From assembly GCA_020746875.1 (NCBI GenBank), contig JAGTJL010000016.1, positions 124,001 through 188,000 on the forward strand: a stretch of DNA of 64,000 nucleotides. Direction: 5' to 3'. A model generated the notes under the pieces. It had not been told where the DNA came from and ran no database searches. It saw nothing but the letters and a program-made list of their open reading frames with translations. Position numbers and translations under genes: made by a program. Of this stretch, positions 1 through 10,812 are shown in pieces. Each line of letters opens with the position of its first letter. The stretch's first letter is position 1. Origin of the DNA: Rhexocercosporidium sp. MPI-PUGE-AT-0058 (taxonomy: Eukaryota > Ascomycota > Leotiomycetes > Helotiales).

Positions 1-413
1 CAAAATATTATCCTCAGAGGTAGTTTGCAACTAGATATCCTTACTATAGCCAGTCAAGCTGATTCGATCGTCCTAACCAACCAATCATTCGGTCTCTCTT
101 ACTTGAGGTCGTTGACCCCGTCCGGTATTTACACCGCTTTCAAACTCCTATAAAATGACTTCTGCCATTGCAGTTGCTTACGTTACTTGACGCTTGTATC
201 AGTTTCAATTGGATGTACTGCCTCGTAGATCTTGGAAGTGGCCTGGGCTTTCGCTCTCAAGCGGACTCTTCGGTCTCAACTCAGTACCGACGAGTATTGA
301 TATTGGCTCTGGGTAGCGTATATATACAGAGGCAGTCCAAATGCTGAAAGAGATAAAGTAGGCACATCTATAAGGAACTGTATATTTCTACAGTTGAATT
401 CTACTGTTATGCA
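1..413. other. Left edge, no gene recognised
   Basis: No open frame with recognisable protein character was found. The last 100 bases presumably hold the promoter and 5' leader of the decayed amidohydrolase that begins at 414, with a TATA-like tract (tatatataca) around 320-329. Inference only. Confidence 0.4.
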
Positions 414-1259
414 ATGGCATCCTCAATCCTTCTCCAAGGCGGAACAGTGTTAGTTCACGATGAGAACGAGCATGTCCGTCCTATCAAGGCAGATATCTTG
501 ATCGAAGGAAGACTATTTCCAAGATCGAAGCTAGCATTACAGCTAGCCCGGGGATCCAGATCATTGATTGTACAGAACAAGATCCTCAGCCCTGGCTTCG
601 TGGATACGCATCATCATGTTTGGCAGACGCTTCTGAAAGGACGTCATGCCAATGATTTGCTACTTGATTACTTTGGTCACGGTACAACATCTTCTCCAAT
701 GGACAAATTATAAAATGCTGACTTCCCCAGGCAACTTTACCAATCCTCTTCATACTCCAGAAGACATTTTCTGGGACCAGCTTGCTGGTTGTCTAGAAAG
801 TCTCGATGCTGGAACCACCACCTTCGTGGATCACGCGCACTTGAACAAGTCTCCAGACTCAAGTACATAGGTCCTCAAATTGGCCAGTACTTGAAGCTCA
901 CAATGAGCAGCAAAAGCAGCTATCGCAGCTACAATATCCTCGGGCATTAGATCCGTATTCTGCTACTGCCCCACTAAGATTGTTGAATCCTGGAAACCTT
1001 TCACCTTATCTCAAGACCTGCTGGCAACTTGGGTCTGGACCTGTTGGATGAACTTGCAGCCAAGGCCCCGTTTGCCGACGGTCGAGTGTCTCTGGGTTTT
1101 GCATTCGATGACTTTTACCTTCCCAAAGAAGTTCTAGCTGGGATTTATGAGCATGTCAAGTCGCTCGGGATCAACGTCAGCACGATGCACTACGTCCGGA
1201 ATGTAATCACAGGTGAGGATGTCAGTGAGGAGTTGGTCAAGAGGAGAGAGCTCATTTAG
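414..1259 (+). pseudogene. Amidohydrolase-family protein, 5' half only, frameshifted
   Basis: The conceptual product resembles the N-terminal half of metal-dependent amidohydrolases (chlorohydrolase/cytosine-deaminase-like fungal proteins). It has a lead-in beta segment (ILLQGGTVLVHDE), the metal-binding DTHHHVWQT stretch, and the later GCLESLDAGTTTFVDHAH and KAPFADGRVSLGFAFD stretches. Two introns restore the frame: 682-730 (49 nt, branch-like CTGAC) and 863-910 (48 nt). Exons are therefore 414-681, 731-862 and 911 onward. A one-base frameshift lies near 1030: the LLATW frame runs into the frame carrying DELAAKAPF. The frame then ends at TAG 1257-1259 after about 195 residues. Family members have about 450-480 residues, and the C-terminal half with the remaining metal and catalytic residues is not found downstream. 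The intron signals are intact, so the decay looks recent. A sequencing error could explain the frameshift but not the missing half. Confidence 0.7.
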
Positions 1260-1941
1260 AAGAAGATTGGGGGCATTGATATGGAGGAGACGAGGAGGGG
1301 GTTATTGCTGCATTTCACATCGATGAGAGCCTAATCGTCGAGAGTGTGTGACACGGTCTCAAGCGAGGTATGTGAATCTGTGGTGGTCGAATCTCAGCTC
1401 AATATCGTATAATTCCTTCAGGACTTTTAGTAAGCATTTTCCCGCAAGGGATTTCTATGCCCGGTGGCTGCCAGCATTGTAGTTATTCGGGTCTCACTAC
1501 CTCGAAATAACAAAGCACGCAGCAATATTGCCGAAATCGGATTTTTACCACTAAAGGTCGTTGGGAGATGGTCCAGTGACTGAGCATTATCCTACCCTCG
1601 TACGAAGCTCCAACCAATGTCAACATTCGCGGCTAGATATTGAGCCAGATAATACGGCGTTTTCTCCAGTCAACCACTACAGCGCCCCAATGGTCCTCTG
1701 AATTATCCAGACTCGGTTCTTATTAGTCTCAAGATCACGAGAAATCATCCGATTCTACAGCGTGGTGAACTCGGCTTCCCCACTCCAATTTAGCGCGAAC
1801 ACATTGTTAGTGAATTAAACCTTAGTATTGTGTGCCGCTAAAATAATTCGACTCCACTTTGAAGCATTTGAAGAGTACGTCAGTTGACTTATTCAAAAAT
1901 TCTCTCAATATCTTCATCGTCAAATTTTGGGGATTTGTTGC
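1260..1941. other. Intergenic, no gene recognised
   Basis: The missing C-terminal half of the amidohydrolase would be expected here. In the three forward frames I see only stop-interrupted reading and no family motifs. The 3' part is the presumed promoter of the small membrane protein starting at 1942. Confidence 0.4.
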
Positions 1942-2517
1942 ATGACCATCGAGCCACCTCAAAAGAAGTCAATCATCATATCCGAAATTTTGAACACCAC
2001 GGGCATCTGTCCCACAATACCGCCTTTAAATTCACTACCAAACACATTTTCCCCGCCAATTCTGACAGTCAAGTCATTCTTCGCCTCCTTCGGGATTTGC
2101 GTCGGAGTCTACCTTCTCATCTACTTCATTCTCTGGCTGACAGCCGAGATAATAGAGCGTCGACGTCGAAATGAAAAATCAGTCAGGACACCCACGCAAG
2201 AGTATTTCCGCAAACTCGACTACACGGTGTTTAGCATGAGGCGGACGATTGCATTCGGTGAGAGCATACCAGGGCTAAGACACCCGGGACTGTACAGACC
2301 ACGCGGTGACAACAGGCCGATTGGACCGAAGGATCAATTTGCATATTTTCTTTACCATATTGATAGGATCAGTTTGAGGGGGACATTTGATGCCTTCCAG
2401 TCGGGGACAATTAGCATGGTGATTCCTGGGCTGGTGGATGGGGCTGTTGGGAGGGAAGTCTCCGCTGTGGATGGAAAAGTGATATCAAATGTCCCAAATT
2501 CTATAACGGGCAATTAA
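1942..2517 (+). CDS. Hypothetical single-pass membrane protein
   Basis: An uninterrupted 191-residue frame from ATG 1942 to TAA 2515-2517. Residues about 46-71 form one strongly hydrophobic segment (FFASFGICVGVYLLIYFILW). It is followed by the basic cluster ERRRR, which predicts a single transmembrane helix with the basic side in the cytosol. The region after the helix (QEYFRKLDYTVFSMRRT, then RPRGDNRPIGPKDQFAYFLYHID) is soluble-looking and ordered. I do not recognise the family. No intron is needed. The coding status rests on length and composition only, so it could still be a fortuitous frame. Confidence 0.5.
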   Translation: MTIEPPQKKSIIISEILNTTGICPTIPPLNSLPNTFSPPILTVKSFFASFGICVGVYLLIYFILWLTAEIIERRRRNEKSVRTPTQEYFRKLDYTVFSMRRTIAFGESIPGLRHPGLYRPRGDNRPIGPKDQFAYFLYHIDRISLRGTFDAFQSGTISMVIPGLVDGAVGREVSAVDGKVISNVPNSITGN

Positions 2518-3118
2518 TCTGCAGTACCGGATAAAATAGAAAGAATTTGAAACCCCCAATCGGGGTATCAATCACAAAAAGGATTGCGAAAGTGAAAAGG
2601 CATCATTGCAGGAAGTGCGACGTAACTTGAATACGAATGAGAACATCTGTGTGTTTCGTAAAGCACACAGCTTTGGAACTAAACTCAACAATAAATTGAG
2701 ATGCTCAATGCTATCGAAACATTCTGGGGCCGTGGAGCGCTTCCCGCTCAGTAACGGAACGATGAGTATAGGCAACATAACATATCGGTCTATGCAGCAC
2801 GGCCCGACCTTTGAGACGAATGATGATACTCTAGTTGATCAAGACTAAGCGAGTAGAGTAAATATCTTTGGAGCCGATTTACATACCAAATGACAGTGCA
2901 AACGCTAGAAAGTCCTCTCATGACTTCAAATCTCCTCCACAGTAATCCATTGTTATAGACATAGATACACTCGTGACTTGTATCGGGGAATGACCCGACT
3001 CTGGACGTGAATTTCGATATGCAATATTTCAATCTAAACCCAGCACTTCGCGACAACACCATTCTCATTAATTCTTTAAATGAAGCTGGATTTGAGCAGA
3101 CTGTTCCAATCGGTTCTT
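2518..3118. other. Intergenic, no gene recognised
   Basis: Short open frames exist on both strands (for example 2606-2848 +), but none has recognisable motifs, a credible start or splice support. It is the shared 3' side of the membrane-protein gene and the ribonuclease gene. Confidence 0.4.
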
Positions 3119-3664
3119 TCAATTAGTGCCAGAGCATCTAACAAAGTTATTCCCACTTGCACCAGTGTGTGTGATGGCACCTGCATATGTGCCACTGGTA
3201 TTGATGATACATCTATCAGCACCAGGAGAGCCTAATTTAAGTAATATAGTCAGCTTCAATGCAACTAAATCAACTCCTCAGTCAACCATGAAAGTTCCAA
3301 ACTCACCTCCAGAGTAAGCACCCCCCTTCTTCAACGGAAACTCCTGGTACGGGCCCGAGACCGGAAAGTCAAAACCCTCGTAGTTGTTGTACGTGTGTGG
3401 ATAGCTCGAGCTGCCAGCAGTGGTGTCTTGTTGGTAGTAATTGTATGCTGCGTTCTTGCAGGTTCGGGTGTCGGCGGCGCTGTAGGATATGCTACCACAT
3501 GTTGTGGCTGATTGGCGAGTTTCGAGGTTGGTGTAGATTGGGAGGGGGACGGGGTTGGAGAAGGCGGTTGCGAGGAGAAGGGTTAAAGGAAGCAGAGACT
3601 GTGGGGTGTTAGTGGATGGGGATGGAGTGAACGAGAAGCGAGTTACGGAGATAGAGATAAACAT
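3119..3664 (-). CDS. Secreted guanyl-specific ribonuclease (RNase T1/F1 family)
   Basis: Three exons, complement(3647-3664, 3307-3598, 3119-3231), give 140 residues. Intron 1 (3599-3646, 48 nt) is a multiple of three, so it also reads through; it has a clean CACTAAC branch and splits the signal peptide. Intron 2 (3232-3306, 75 nt) joins GAYSG to GSPGADR. The N-terminus [18 protein letters not shown] is a secretion signal, followed by a short pro-region ending near LETRQ. The catalytic set of the microbial RNase N1/T1 family is visible: [14 protein letters not shown] (Tyr and His), GPYQEFPL (Glu), GADRC (Arg) and [13 protein letters not shown] (His). Four cysteines allow two disulphides. Known family role: extracellular cleavage of single-stranded RNA after guanosine, giving 2',3'-cyclic phosphates; serves nutrition or competition. 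All key residues are intact. Confidence 0.93.
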
Positions 3665-4559
3665 CTTCGAGACTTGGAGCAGGCTTGGGTTAGAGAAGGA
3701 GAGGTAGAGAAGACTTGAGAAATTCTCGACAGAAAAGTTCTGGCGTAAGGATCGAGGAATCTAAAACCGAACCGCAGCAACGTTCGAGGTGGTTTTTATA
3801 GATCTCCTATCATTCTTGAAATTCCTTGTTCCCTCGGCGGAGGACTACAAAAGCCAATCCGCACTCTTATCCTCCACACATGCCCCCGCGTCCACAATTC
3901 GAAACTCGTCAATTTGATCCCCTGCATAAGTCCGAATACAAGCAACAAACTTACACCTTATTGGAAGGTATCAAACAAAATCGTCCAATCCCATCCTCCT
4001 CCCTTCTTTCACCGGCGCGCTCCGCCTAGCCCGTCCCTGATCGACATCTCCTGAAAGTCCTTACCGACAGCACCTCAAGGAAACCGTCAAAATGCTAAGC
4101 CAACCACTTACTTTAAAAACATGATATCCCCACAAATAAGATATCAGGGATCTTTTACAGACCAATGAAAGACATCGTGCACTTTGACTGCCGGATGATG
4201 TGCAGCGCGAGTGGTAGGCGAAGGGGGAGATCAACAAAGTTTAACCGAATGCGGCAGGTGGGATTGATACACGTGCTGGCCGGGTTGGCGATGTCAGGTC
4301 CTTCGGATATCGAAGCATTACAAGCGACAGGTGGTTGGAAATATGATGAGGGGCGGTTACGTTCGATACTTTTCGAGGACTGAGATGAGTGTGCAAGTAC
4401 GAAAGGAAAGGGATGAGTAGCTCGCATCGTGTCTTTCGGTGCTTGACGAACGTACCTATGAGAGCTTCGAAACTTGCGATCCGGCCATCATTCCATCTTG
4501 AAGAATGACCGCGGACTATTCATTTCTCAAAAATTGCCCACAACCGTCCAGGGCTAAGC
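3665..4559. other. Intergenic between divergent ribonuclease and DUF3632 genes
   Basis: A head-to-head promoter region of about 0.9 kb. Small open frames on both strands at 4155-4427 overlap one another and have no recognisable motif. Nothing else is supported. Confidence 0.4.
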
Positions 4560-5367
4560 ATGGAATTCGGAAATACCCTGTCTCAGAGGATCTGCAACGT
4601 CTCCCAGGCCGCCACTGAATTTTGCAAGAATATCAACGATGCCACAGAGAAGAGTCCTAAGGCCATCCAAGATGCACTGTGGTCTTCATGGAGAGAATTC
4701 TCCAGAGTCGTCGCGGTGACGAAGCCCGAAGATCAAGAACGTCTGGTGCAGTTTTTGCTTGGGCTAAGGAAGGGCGGAGAAAAGGAGAAGAAGTTACCAA
4801 TCGAGGGAGAAGAGAACACGCTGAAGAATTTGCCATTATTTGGGCCGGAAATGAGATATGTGTGGAATGAAAGTGAGTTTAATGCGGAGCTTTGAAGGGC
4901 TATTCAGATTCAAACAACTGATGGAAACAGCACCGGATGAGGAGAGTTCGCCTGAGTTGGCGCAGGCGTGGGTAAATCGCAACGCCTTCCCCGCCCGCAT
5001 CACAGCTGTGTCGAAGCCGAACGACTGTATGGACTACTCGCTGTACTGTGTCTGGTCGATACGCAATGATTTGGAAGATATATTTCCCGAGGAGAAGACA
5101 ATGCCTCCGATTTTGAAAGCAGCGGCAATGTGGATGATCTATGCGGCACGTGAAATATACCAACGAGCTGTCGATGAGCAGACCTATGACGGTAAACTAG
5201 CAATTGGTGGTAGGGCTGTTGACGGAAAAGGTTGGAAGGGTCATTCCAAGAAGAGATGGGAGTTGTGGGCTGAGAGATTCGAGAAACAGAGAGAGGCTGC
5301 TGACGATGAAGAGACGAGGAGAGTGGTTGGGGAAGCTTTGAAGAAGATGGAAGAACTTGACGATTGA
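4560..5367 (+). CDS. DUF3632-like protein
   Basis: Two exons, 4560-4872 and 4931-5367, give 249 residues. The 58-nt intron 4873-4930 (gtgagt...aaacag) removes an in-frame stop and joins YVWNE to TPDEESSPEL. The nearer acceptor at about 4915 leads straight to a stop and is rejected. The N-terminal half has SSWREFSRVVAVTKPEDQ followed by LVQFLLGLRK, which fits the fungal DUF3632 family (short helices around 'W..i...a' and 'D.LV.lL..l'). The C-terminal half is helical and charged. No signal peptide or membrane segment is seen. The molecular function of the family is not established. It is transcribed away from the ribonuclease gene and towards the DUF1810 gene, whose stop lies about 150 bp downstream. 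Confidence 0.72.
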
Positions 5368-5519
5368 GACGAGTGATAGACGTGGATCGCGAGATAACGG
5401 TGGCTTTCATAGAGATATTTGATACCTAATTGTTGGAACTACATGAAGATTTCCTAATCTGGGTGGTAACTTTGCTGCCCAAGCTCAACTCATCATATAA
5501 GCACATGAGGACCAACCGA

Positions 5520-5960
5520 TTACGTACTTAAGATATCATCCGTCTCAGTATGCGAAATCCCATTGTAGTATTTGTCCAACACAGCCTGGAAATCAAACAC
5601 CTCTTTCTCCAGATCCGCCCGTAAAAATAGCGTCATGCTCGCTTGCATCTTGATGACATCAATCCCAGAGCCCATGAGAATGCGGATATCCTTCGTGGCC
5701 GAATCTAGAACTACCTGCGTGATCTCAACGAGGCGTGATCCCAGTACTGGATGTTTGAGATAGGCTTGCGCTTCTTCGAGGGTGGTAATTCCGTATCTCA
5801 TGCCATTGAATGATTGTGATAGACCGACCATCTGGGGAAAGATGTACCAGATCCAATGACTCGTCTTTGCACCTCGCCTCATCTCTGCAAGCGCAGTGGG
5901 GTATTGTCGTACCTGGGCTGTGACGAAGCGAGCGAGATTGAAGGTATCTTTGAAACCCAT
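5520..5960 (-). CDS. DUF1810 family protein
   Basis: An intronless 146-residue protein. I chose the start at 5960 (MGFKDTFNLARFV) because family homology begins there; an upstream in-frame ATG at 6180-6182 would add 74 unconserved residues. Family hallmarks run in order: FNLARFVTAQ, YPTALAEMRRGAKTSHWIWYIFPQ, GLSQSF, YGITTLEEAQAYL, HPVLGSRL. DUF1810 proteins (sometimes labelled calpastatin-like) are small cytosolic proteins in bacteria and fungi. Their role is not settled; associations with ADP-ribose/NAD-type metabolism are only suggestions. The sequence is complete and within the usual length of about 140-160 residues. Confidence 0.88.
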   Translation of the reverse strand: MGFKDTFNLARFVTAQVRQYPTALAEMRRGAKTSHWIWYIFPQMVGLSQSFNGMRYGITTLEEAQAYLKHPVLGSRLVEITQVVLDSATKDIRILMGSGIDVIKMQASMTLFLRADLEKEVFDFQAVLDKYYNGISHTETDDILST

Positions 5961-7914
5961 TGTATGAGATGAGATGTGTTGGAATGTCGTGAAAGTTTCT
6001 GTTGGTCTATCAGTGATATGATGCAATGCCTGGAGGGGGAGTGACGATATACCAGGACCGCGAATTGAGAATTTGGAAAGAAAGGATTGTCCCATTTCTT
6101 TGTGGTGACTTTGAGTCTCTCCCTCTCTTCCAGAACCGCTTGTAAATAGAAAGGAATTGTTTGCGGCTGGATTGGCGTCCACTCCTAGTAATTGGCTACC
6201 TGCTGTACTTCTTCGACTATAAGTCCTCCGTCATGTGCCCGTTTATGCTGTGATTCTCTTAACGAACACACCACAGTATACGAAAGAGACTGTCAACTCA
6301 GTGGTACTTTGCTTGGGTGAAACGGCAGTTGTGGAAGTCGCGTGTTGTCATGTTGGTGACAATCCACGCTAGTCCGAAAACAAATTACGGCTCGTGAAGC
6401 TCGGGCTCTCCCTTGAGCCACGATCACCAAGCGTCAAGATGTTCATGCCCATATCAAGACTGGAGGCCTCTCCCTCGGCGGATCTAGTCAGATATGACCA
6501 ATCCAGGTTTACCCTCATATACCACCCATCTCTCAATTCGGCACTGCACGAATTTTCAAAACGTCCCGAGGATATCATGTAGGAATACCTGAGGATGTTA
6601 AGCAGGTGCTCTTGTTGCAATTGGCGTCAGCAGAATTGTGCCTCTGCTCCAAATGATGTACACACTGCTCTAGACTAGGACGACAGATGGTTTGACGTAA
6701 GGAAGGATGCCTGACATACATGTCGTGCGGATGAAGGAGAATATTATTGGACCCCTTGGTGAGAATGGGACGTTTCTCGCCAGTACAACTCCTGTTGAAA
6801 ACCCTTCCATGGCCGACATTATCACGTTGTCTGAACTCTAGATCCTGTGTCTTCTTCATTCAGACCAATTTTCCATCGAAACTGTCCATGAGAGAATCAA
6901 CGTTGCCAAGGAATCATCCATTCTTGAATAAGCTGGCTGTCAGATCGACGAGCTAACAATTCGCCAACGTCTTAGATTTATACAGCTACTTTGGACAGCA
7001 GTAAAGAATGAAACAGCAAGAAACTGGTCATAATGTCCGGATTCGATCAGTTCAGCAGATCCTTGACCGGGGACAACTTCGAACAAAATGTTGAGGCAGA
7101 TGGGCCAATCATCGTCGAAAGAGCAGAGCAAGCTGGTTGAAGAGTTATGAATCCATCTATGACCAAGATCTGCACGTAAATCGTGCCTGGTACAACCAGA
7201 GCGGTCCGTTATACGTTTGAGGAATGTTGAGATATGGGTTCAGTCAGTGACACCTCGGCCAGGGTTTCCTCGGCCACTCACTCTCAATTCCGTGAGCGAC
7301 AGATGGTCTTTATACGAACTGGATCCCAGAATTACCCATGCTTTCAACTACAGTAGGCGACTCTTGGTCCTTCGGTTGAGTATTGCGAACATAGAATCTA
7401 ACCAGTGAGTCAGGCAGCTCCAAGTGTGTTCTTGTATTTGATACTGACATAAAAAGCGGACCAAAGATTAGGAAGCAGCGTTCTGTCAAGGGTTTGAGCA
7501 GATGTACCAACTACTATGGGATAATTTGGTTGGATTCGCCACAATTCCGGCTATTGAGGCTGGGAGCGGGGCAGGAAATGACTATCGAGTTTCGTAAATG
7601 GGAAGAGTAATGTTGGTGACTTTCTCAGTAGCGGTTCAAAATATTGTATTCTTGGTCCGTTGGGACATTTGGGCGCATGTTGATCGTCATTTCGCAGATT
7701 TCTTTCATCTCGTGAAATATAACCAAGCTACTGACCTGATGGGGTAATTCTAGGCATACGTGGGAGAATTACCAGTATATCCTGGTTAGATACAAGCAGA
7801 AAATTTGCGCGAAAGTGCTGCCCATTCCAATCCTGCTACAAGTCTGATGTCTGGGGGTTCGATTGTTAGCTTACATCTTATATCGAACATCAGTTGCCAC
7901 TTTCAAGAAGTCCT
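5961..7914. other. Intergenic, nothing recognised
   Basis: About 1.9 kb with many short open frames on both strands (for example 6394-6582 +, 6575-6859 -, 7217-7408 +). None carries a motif I recognise, and none can be joined into a convincing gene by GT-AG introns. It may hold degraded coding sequence, but I cannot name it. Confidence 0.35.
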
Positions 7915-9063
7915 CTAATGCCAGTATGTCATGCAAACACCCCGCACCGTTTTCCATCCTTCCTCCAATGCCTCCACCACATCCTCAGGGAGCGGTCCCT
8001 TCTCCAAATTCGTCAAGTTCCCCTCCAGCTGTGCCGCACTGCTCGCTCCTATAATGATCACGTCCCCATGACTTCGATTCAGCAAGGAATGATGCGAGAT
8101 CCACCTTAGAGCACACTCGGCTTCCGGTAGACTATGCTTCTTAGCTACCTGTACAAGCACGAGAATCAGCATCGCACTGCATCTGCGGAGTGGGGAATTC
8201 CTAATACTTACATCTCTCAGGATATCTAGAGCATCAAAATACTTATTGTTGAAGGACCTCAGTCTGTAATTCTGTGCTTGCTTTCGCTTAGGATCAAATC
8301 TTGAACCCTCCCCGATCCCAGTATCCTCCGTTAACATATTCCGCACGTATCTCGAAGTCAAATATCCTCCAGCCAGCGGGTTGAAAGCATACAACGCAAT
8401 GCCGTAATATCTGAGATATGGAATCAACTCAGGCTCGATAGCGCGATGGAAAGCATTATATAGACCCTGATACACAGCCGGCTTGATCCATCCGTTCTGA
8501 TCGCATATCTCACACATCTGAGCCACTTCCCAAGAAGCGTGATTGCTGATATCAAATCGCTTGAAGTAACCCTCATTGTACTGTAGAGATTGTTGATTTT
8601 GCGGAGAGTCGTCTCAAATGGTGTGCTTCGTTCTGGAGCGTGCAGGTACCACATATCGATCTTTTCGGTCTTAAGACTTTCGAGTGACTTTCTGAGGGCG
8701 ATTCGAAGATGTTCGGGCCCATGCGTGACTTTTACATCTGGAGCGAGGCCGTGGCGCGAGGCTTTGAGTTTTGGGGAGAATTTGGTCTCGATGATGAAGC
8801 CGCGGTCTTGCCAGTTCAGCTGGCCTAGGTACTGCTCGGAACTTCCTTCGCCGTAGATGAGTGCGGTGTCTATTTCTAAGTGGCCATGTTTTTGGAAGAC
8901 ATCTAGGATCATGGAACACTCTTCGAGAGTGTGGACGCAGGTTGCTTCGACACCTTTCTATGTGTTAATGGTGGGTTTCAGAGGCGAGGGTTCACATACC
9001 TTTGGTGCCAAATGTCATTGCGCCAAACACAATGGGAACCGTAGTATTATGAGAGGTTGCCAT
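7915..9063 (-). pseudogene. Aldo-keto reductase (aflatoxin-aldehyde-reductase-like), frameshifted
   Basis: A nearly complete AKR7-like reductase read as complement(9000-9063, 8212-8953, 7915-8148). Intron 8954-8999 (46 nt) joins GAMTFGTKG to VEATCVHTLEE. Intron 8149-8211 (63 nt) joins ALDILRD to VAKKHSLPEAECALRW. Expected family elements are present: HLEIDTALIYGEGSSEQYLG (Asp and Tyr of the active site), FIIETKFSPK (Lys), MWYLHAPE (His), GLYNAFHR, GIALYAFNPLAGG and the late NADPH-binding IIIGASSAAQLEGNL. Inside exon 2, near 8577-8586, the reading frame changes: KINNLY continues as YNEGYFKRFDISN only after skipping five extra bases (a TACAG/AGTAC duplication). No GT-AG intron can remove them without deleting conserved strands. 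The gene is therefore broken unless the assembly is wrong. Members reduce aldehydes and ketones with NADPH in the cytosol. Confidence 0.8.
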
Positions 9064-10812
9064 TATGAGTAGTTGATTCTGCGTTGAGAAGACGACTTCT
9101 TCTGGTGTAGTGTTGAGTTGATATTTAATGACGACTTCGAGCTGGGAAGAAGTCGGGTTTACATAAGTACTTTGCATTCAAGCAAGGACTGTCCGACTAC
9201 CACAAGTGGCGACATTTTATTATCCTCTGGCTTCAATTCCTAATTATTGCTTCCAGTTGAAGTGAATAGACAGGTGGGGCCCGGCTTTATCGCAGGGACT
9301 ACAGTATGTCCGAAGCCGACGGAAGCGGTAAGGCACGCTTAGATAATATGAGCATAAGAGATCAGCGCGAATACTGATCTCGCTGGAATGGTGTATGAGT
9401 TAGAGGGATGTATATGTTCTGAAATTCGAGTGGCATATCTTTCCATATGTAGGACCACCTCTGGTCGAGAAGTATTTGTTGTGAATAGTGATTAAACTTA
9501 TCGCTGAAGTGGTGAATGTTCAACACCTGAGTACAGCCACCAAGATCAATAAATCTTCGGAAACGATATTTCCGACAAGTTGCGTGGGAGTCAGAAGCAA
9601 TTTAATTGCCTTCGAGGACTACTCTTGCGCTATTCTTGATTCGGGCATACCTAAACATCGCATGCTGGTGGGCTTCGCTAAAGCCCCTGAAAACGACGGC
9701 CAAGATTGTTGTGCATAAGCAACTGGCCACCACGCCCTCCAAAATCTCAAATATCAGTTCTCAATGTTATATCTCAGAAAGATGTTTAATCACTGCAAAT
9801 GATCCCACCAAACATGAGATAAGACGTACAATATAATGTGAGCTCCAAGTATTATCTTTTTAAAGAAAGCTTTTAGATTTGACGAGAATGGCGTACATGG
9901 AATAGCATCATGGTTCCCTCTCACTACTCTCCGCCATGCATCTTAGAGTCTCATTACTACTATCTAGTCTCGCTACCGCGATAGAGGTTCTAGTTGTCCT
10001 CATCTACTGGATGTTTGGAATATTCGGAATGCAAGTCACAAAGATTGGAACGGACATATCAAAGTGTCAGTTTCTGTTGCTTAACAGAAGTTCAACAGCA
10101 CCAACAACCTTCTCAGGCATACTCACCTCTTTGTATAAGTGGCATAGAATCAGTAAGTAATATTGGAAGGGAGATGGAGTACAAAAGTACTGCCACCGTT
10201 CACTTCCCGAAAGTAAAGCAATCAGGCACTTCGAAGCCTCTTGACGATTGAAAAATAGACCTTCACTTCCGTCAGCCGCACCAGCAGCCCTCACAAGCAC
10301 AATCTTCCGCGACGAGAGTAGCAGAAATGATACGTAACTTTCGAGTGATTGATGGAGATCTACCACTGTAAGTAATATAAACGATCCGCTGCTTTGCTTG
10401 GCTAGCGCAGCTTTGACATCGATTTGCCGAAGAACATGCCGAAGAACATGCTCAAGAACTTGACGCTCTCAAAGATTTCGGTGGATAAAGGGGCCAGTTC
10501 TGTCTACTATAAGTTACCTCGTACTCTCAGAACACAATGGGAAGGATAATGGTAGTGGTCGAGACCCGACGCCGCAATCATTTCGCAACACAAAAACAAG
10601 GTGAAGAAATCAAAACATTTCAAGCAACGGCAAGAATATGTCCAAATGTCTAAAAAGAGTTTGAATTCGACTGCTCAGCAGACAAGAATGTACATATGCA
10701 CAAGAGGAAGTAAAAACTGAATATATATACAATGAAGATAAGTCTCCCTTTCCTCTTTTCTCCTTGTACTCCTCTACTTTTTCTCATCGTCTCCTCATAG
10801 GTAACGAGAAGC
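9064..10812. other. Intergenic, nothing recognised
   Basis: About 1.7 kb. The first 120 bases are the promoter side of the aldo-keto reductase. Small open frames at 9488-9836 and 9936-10366 overlap each other on both strands without family motifs; one (9936-10160) starts with a hydrophobic stretch but has no further support. No RNA gene is seen. Confidence 0.35.
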
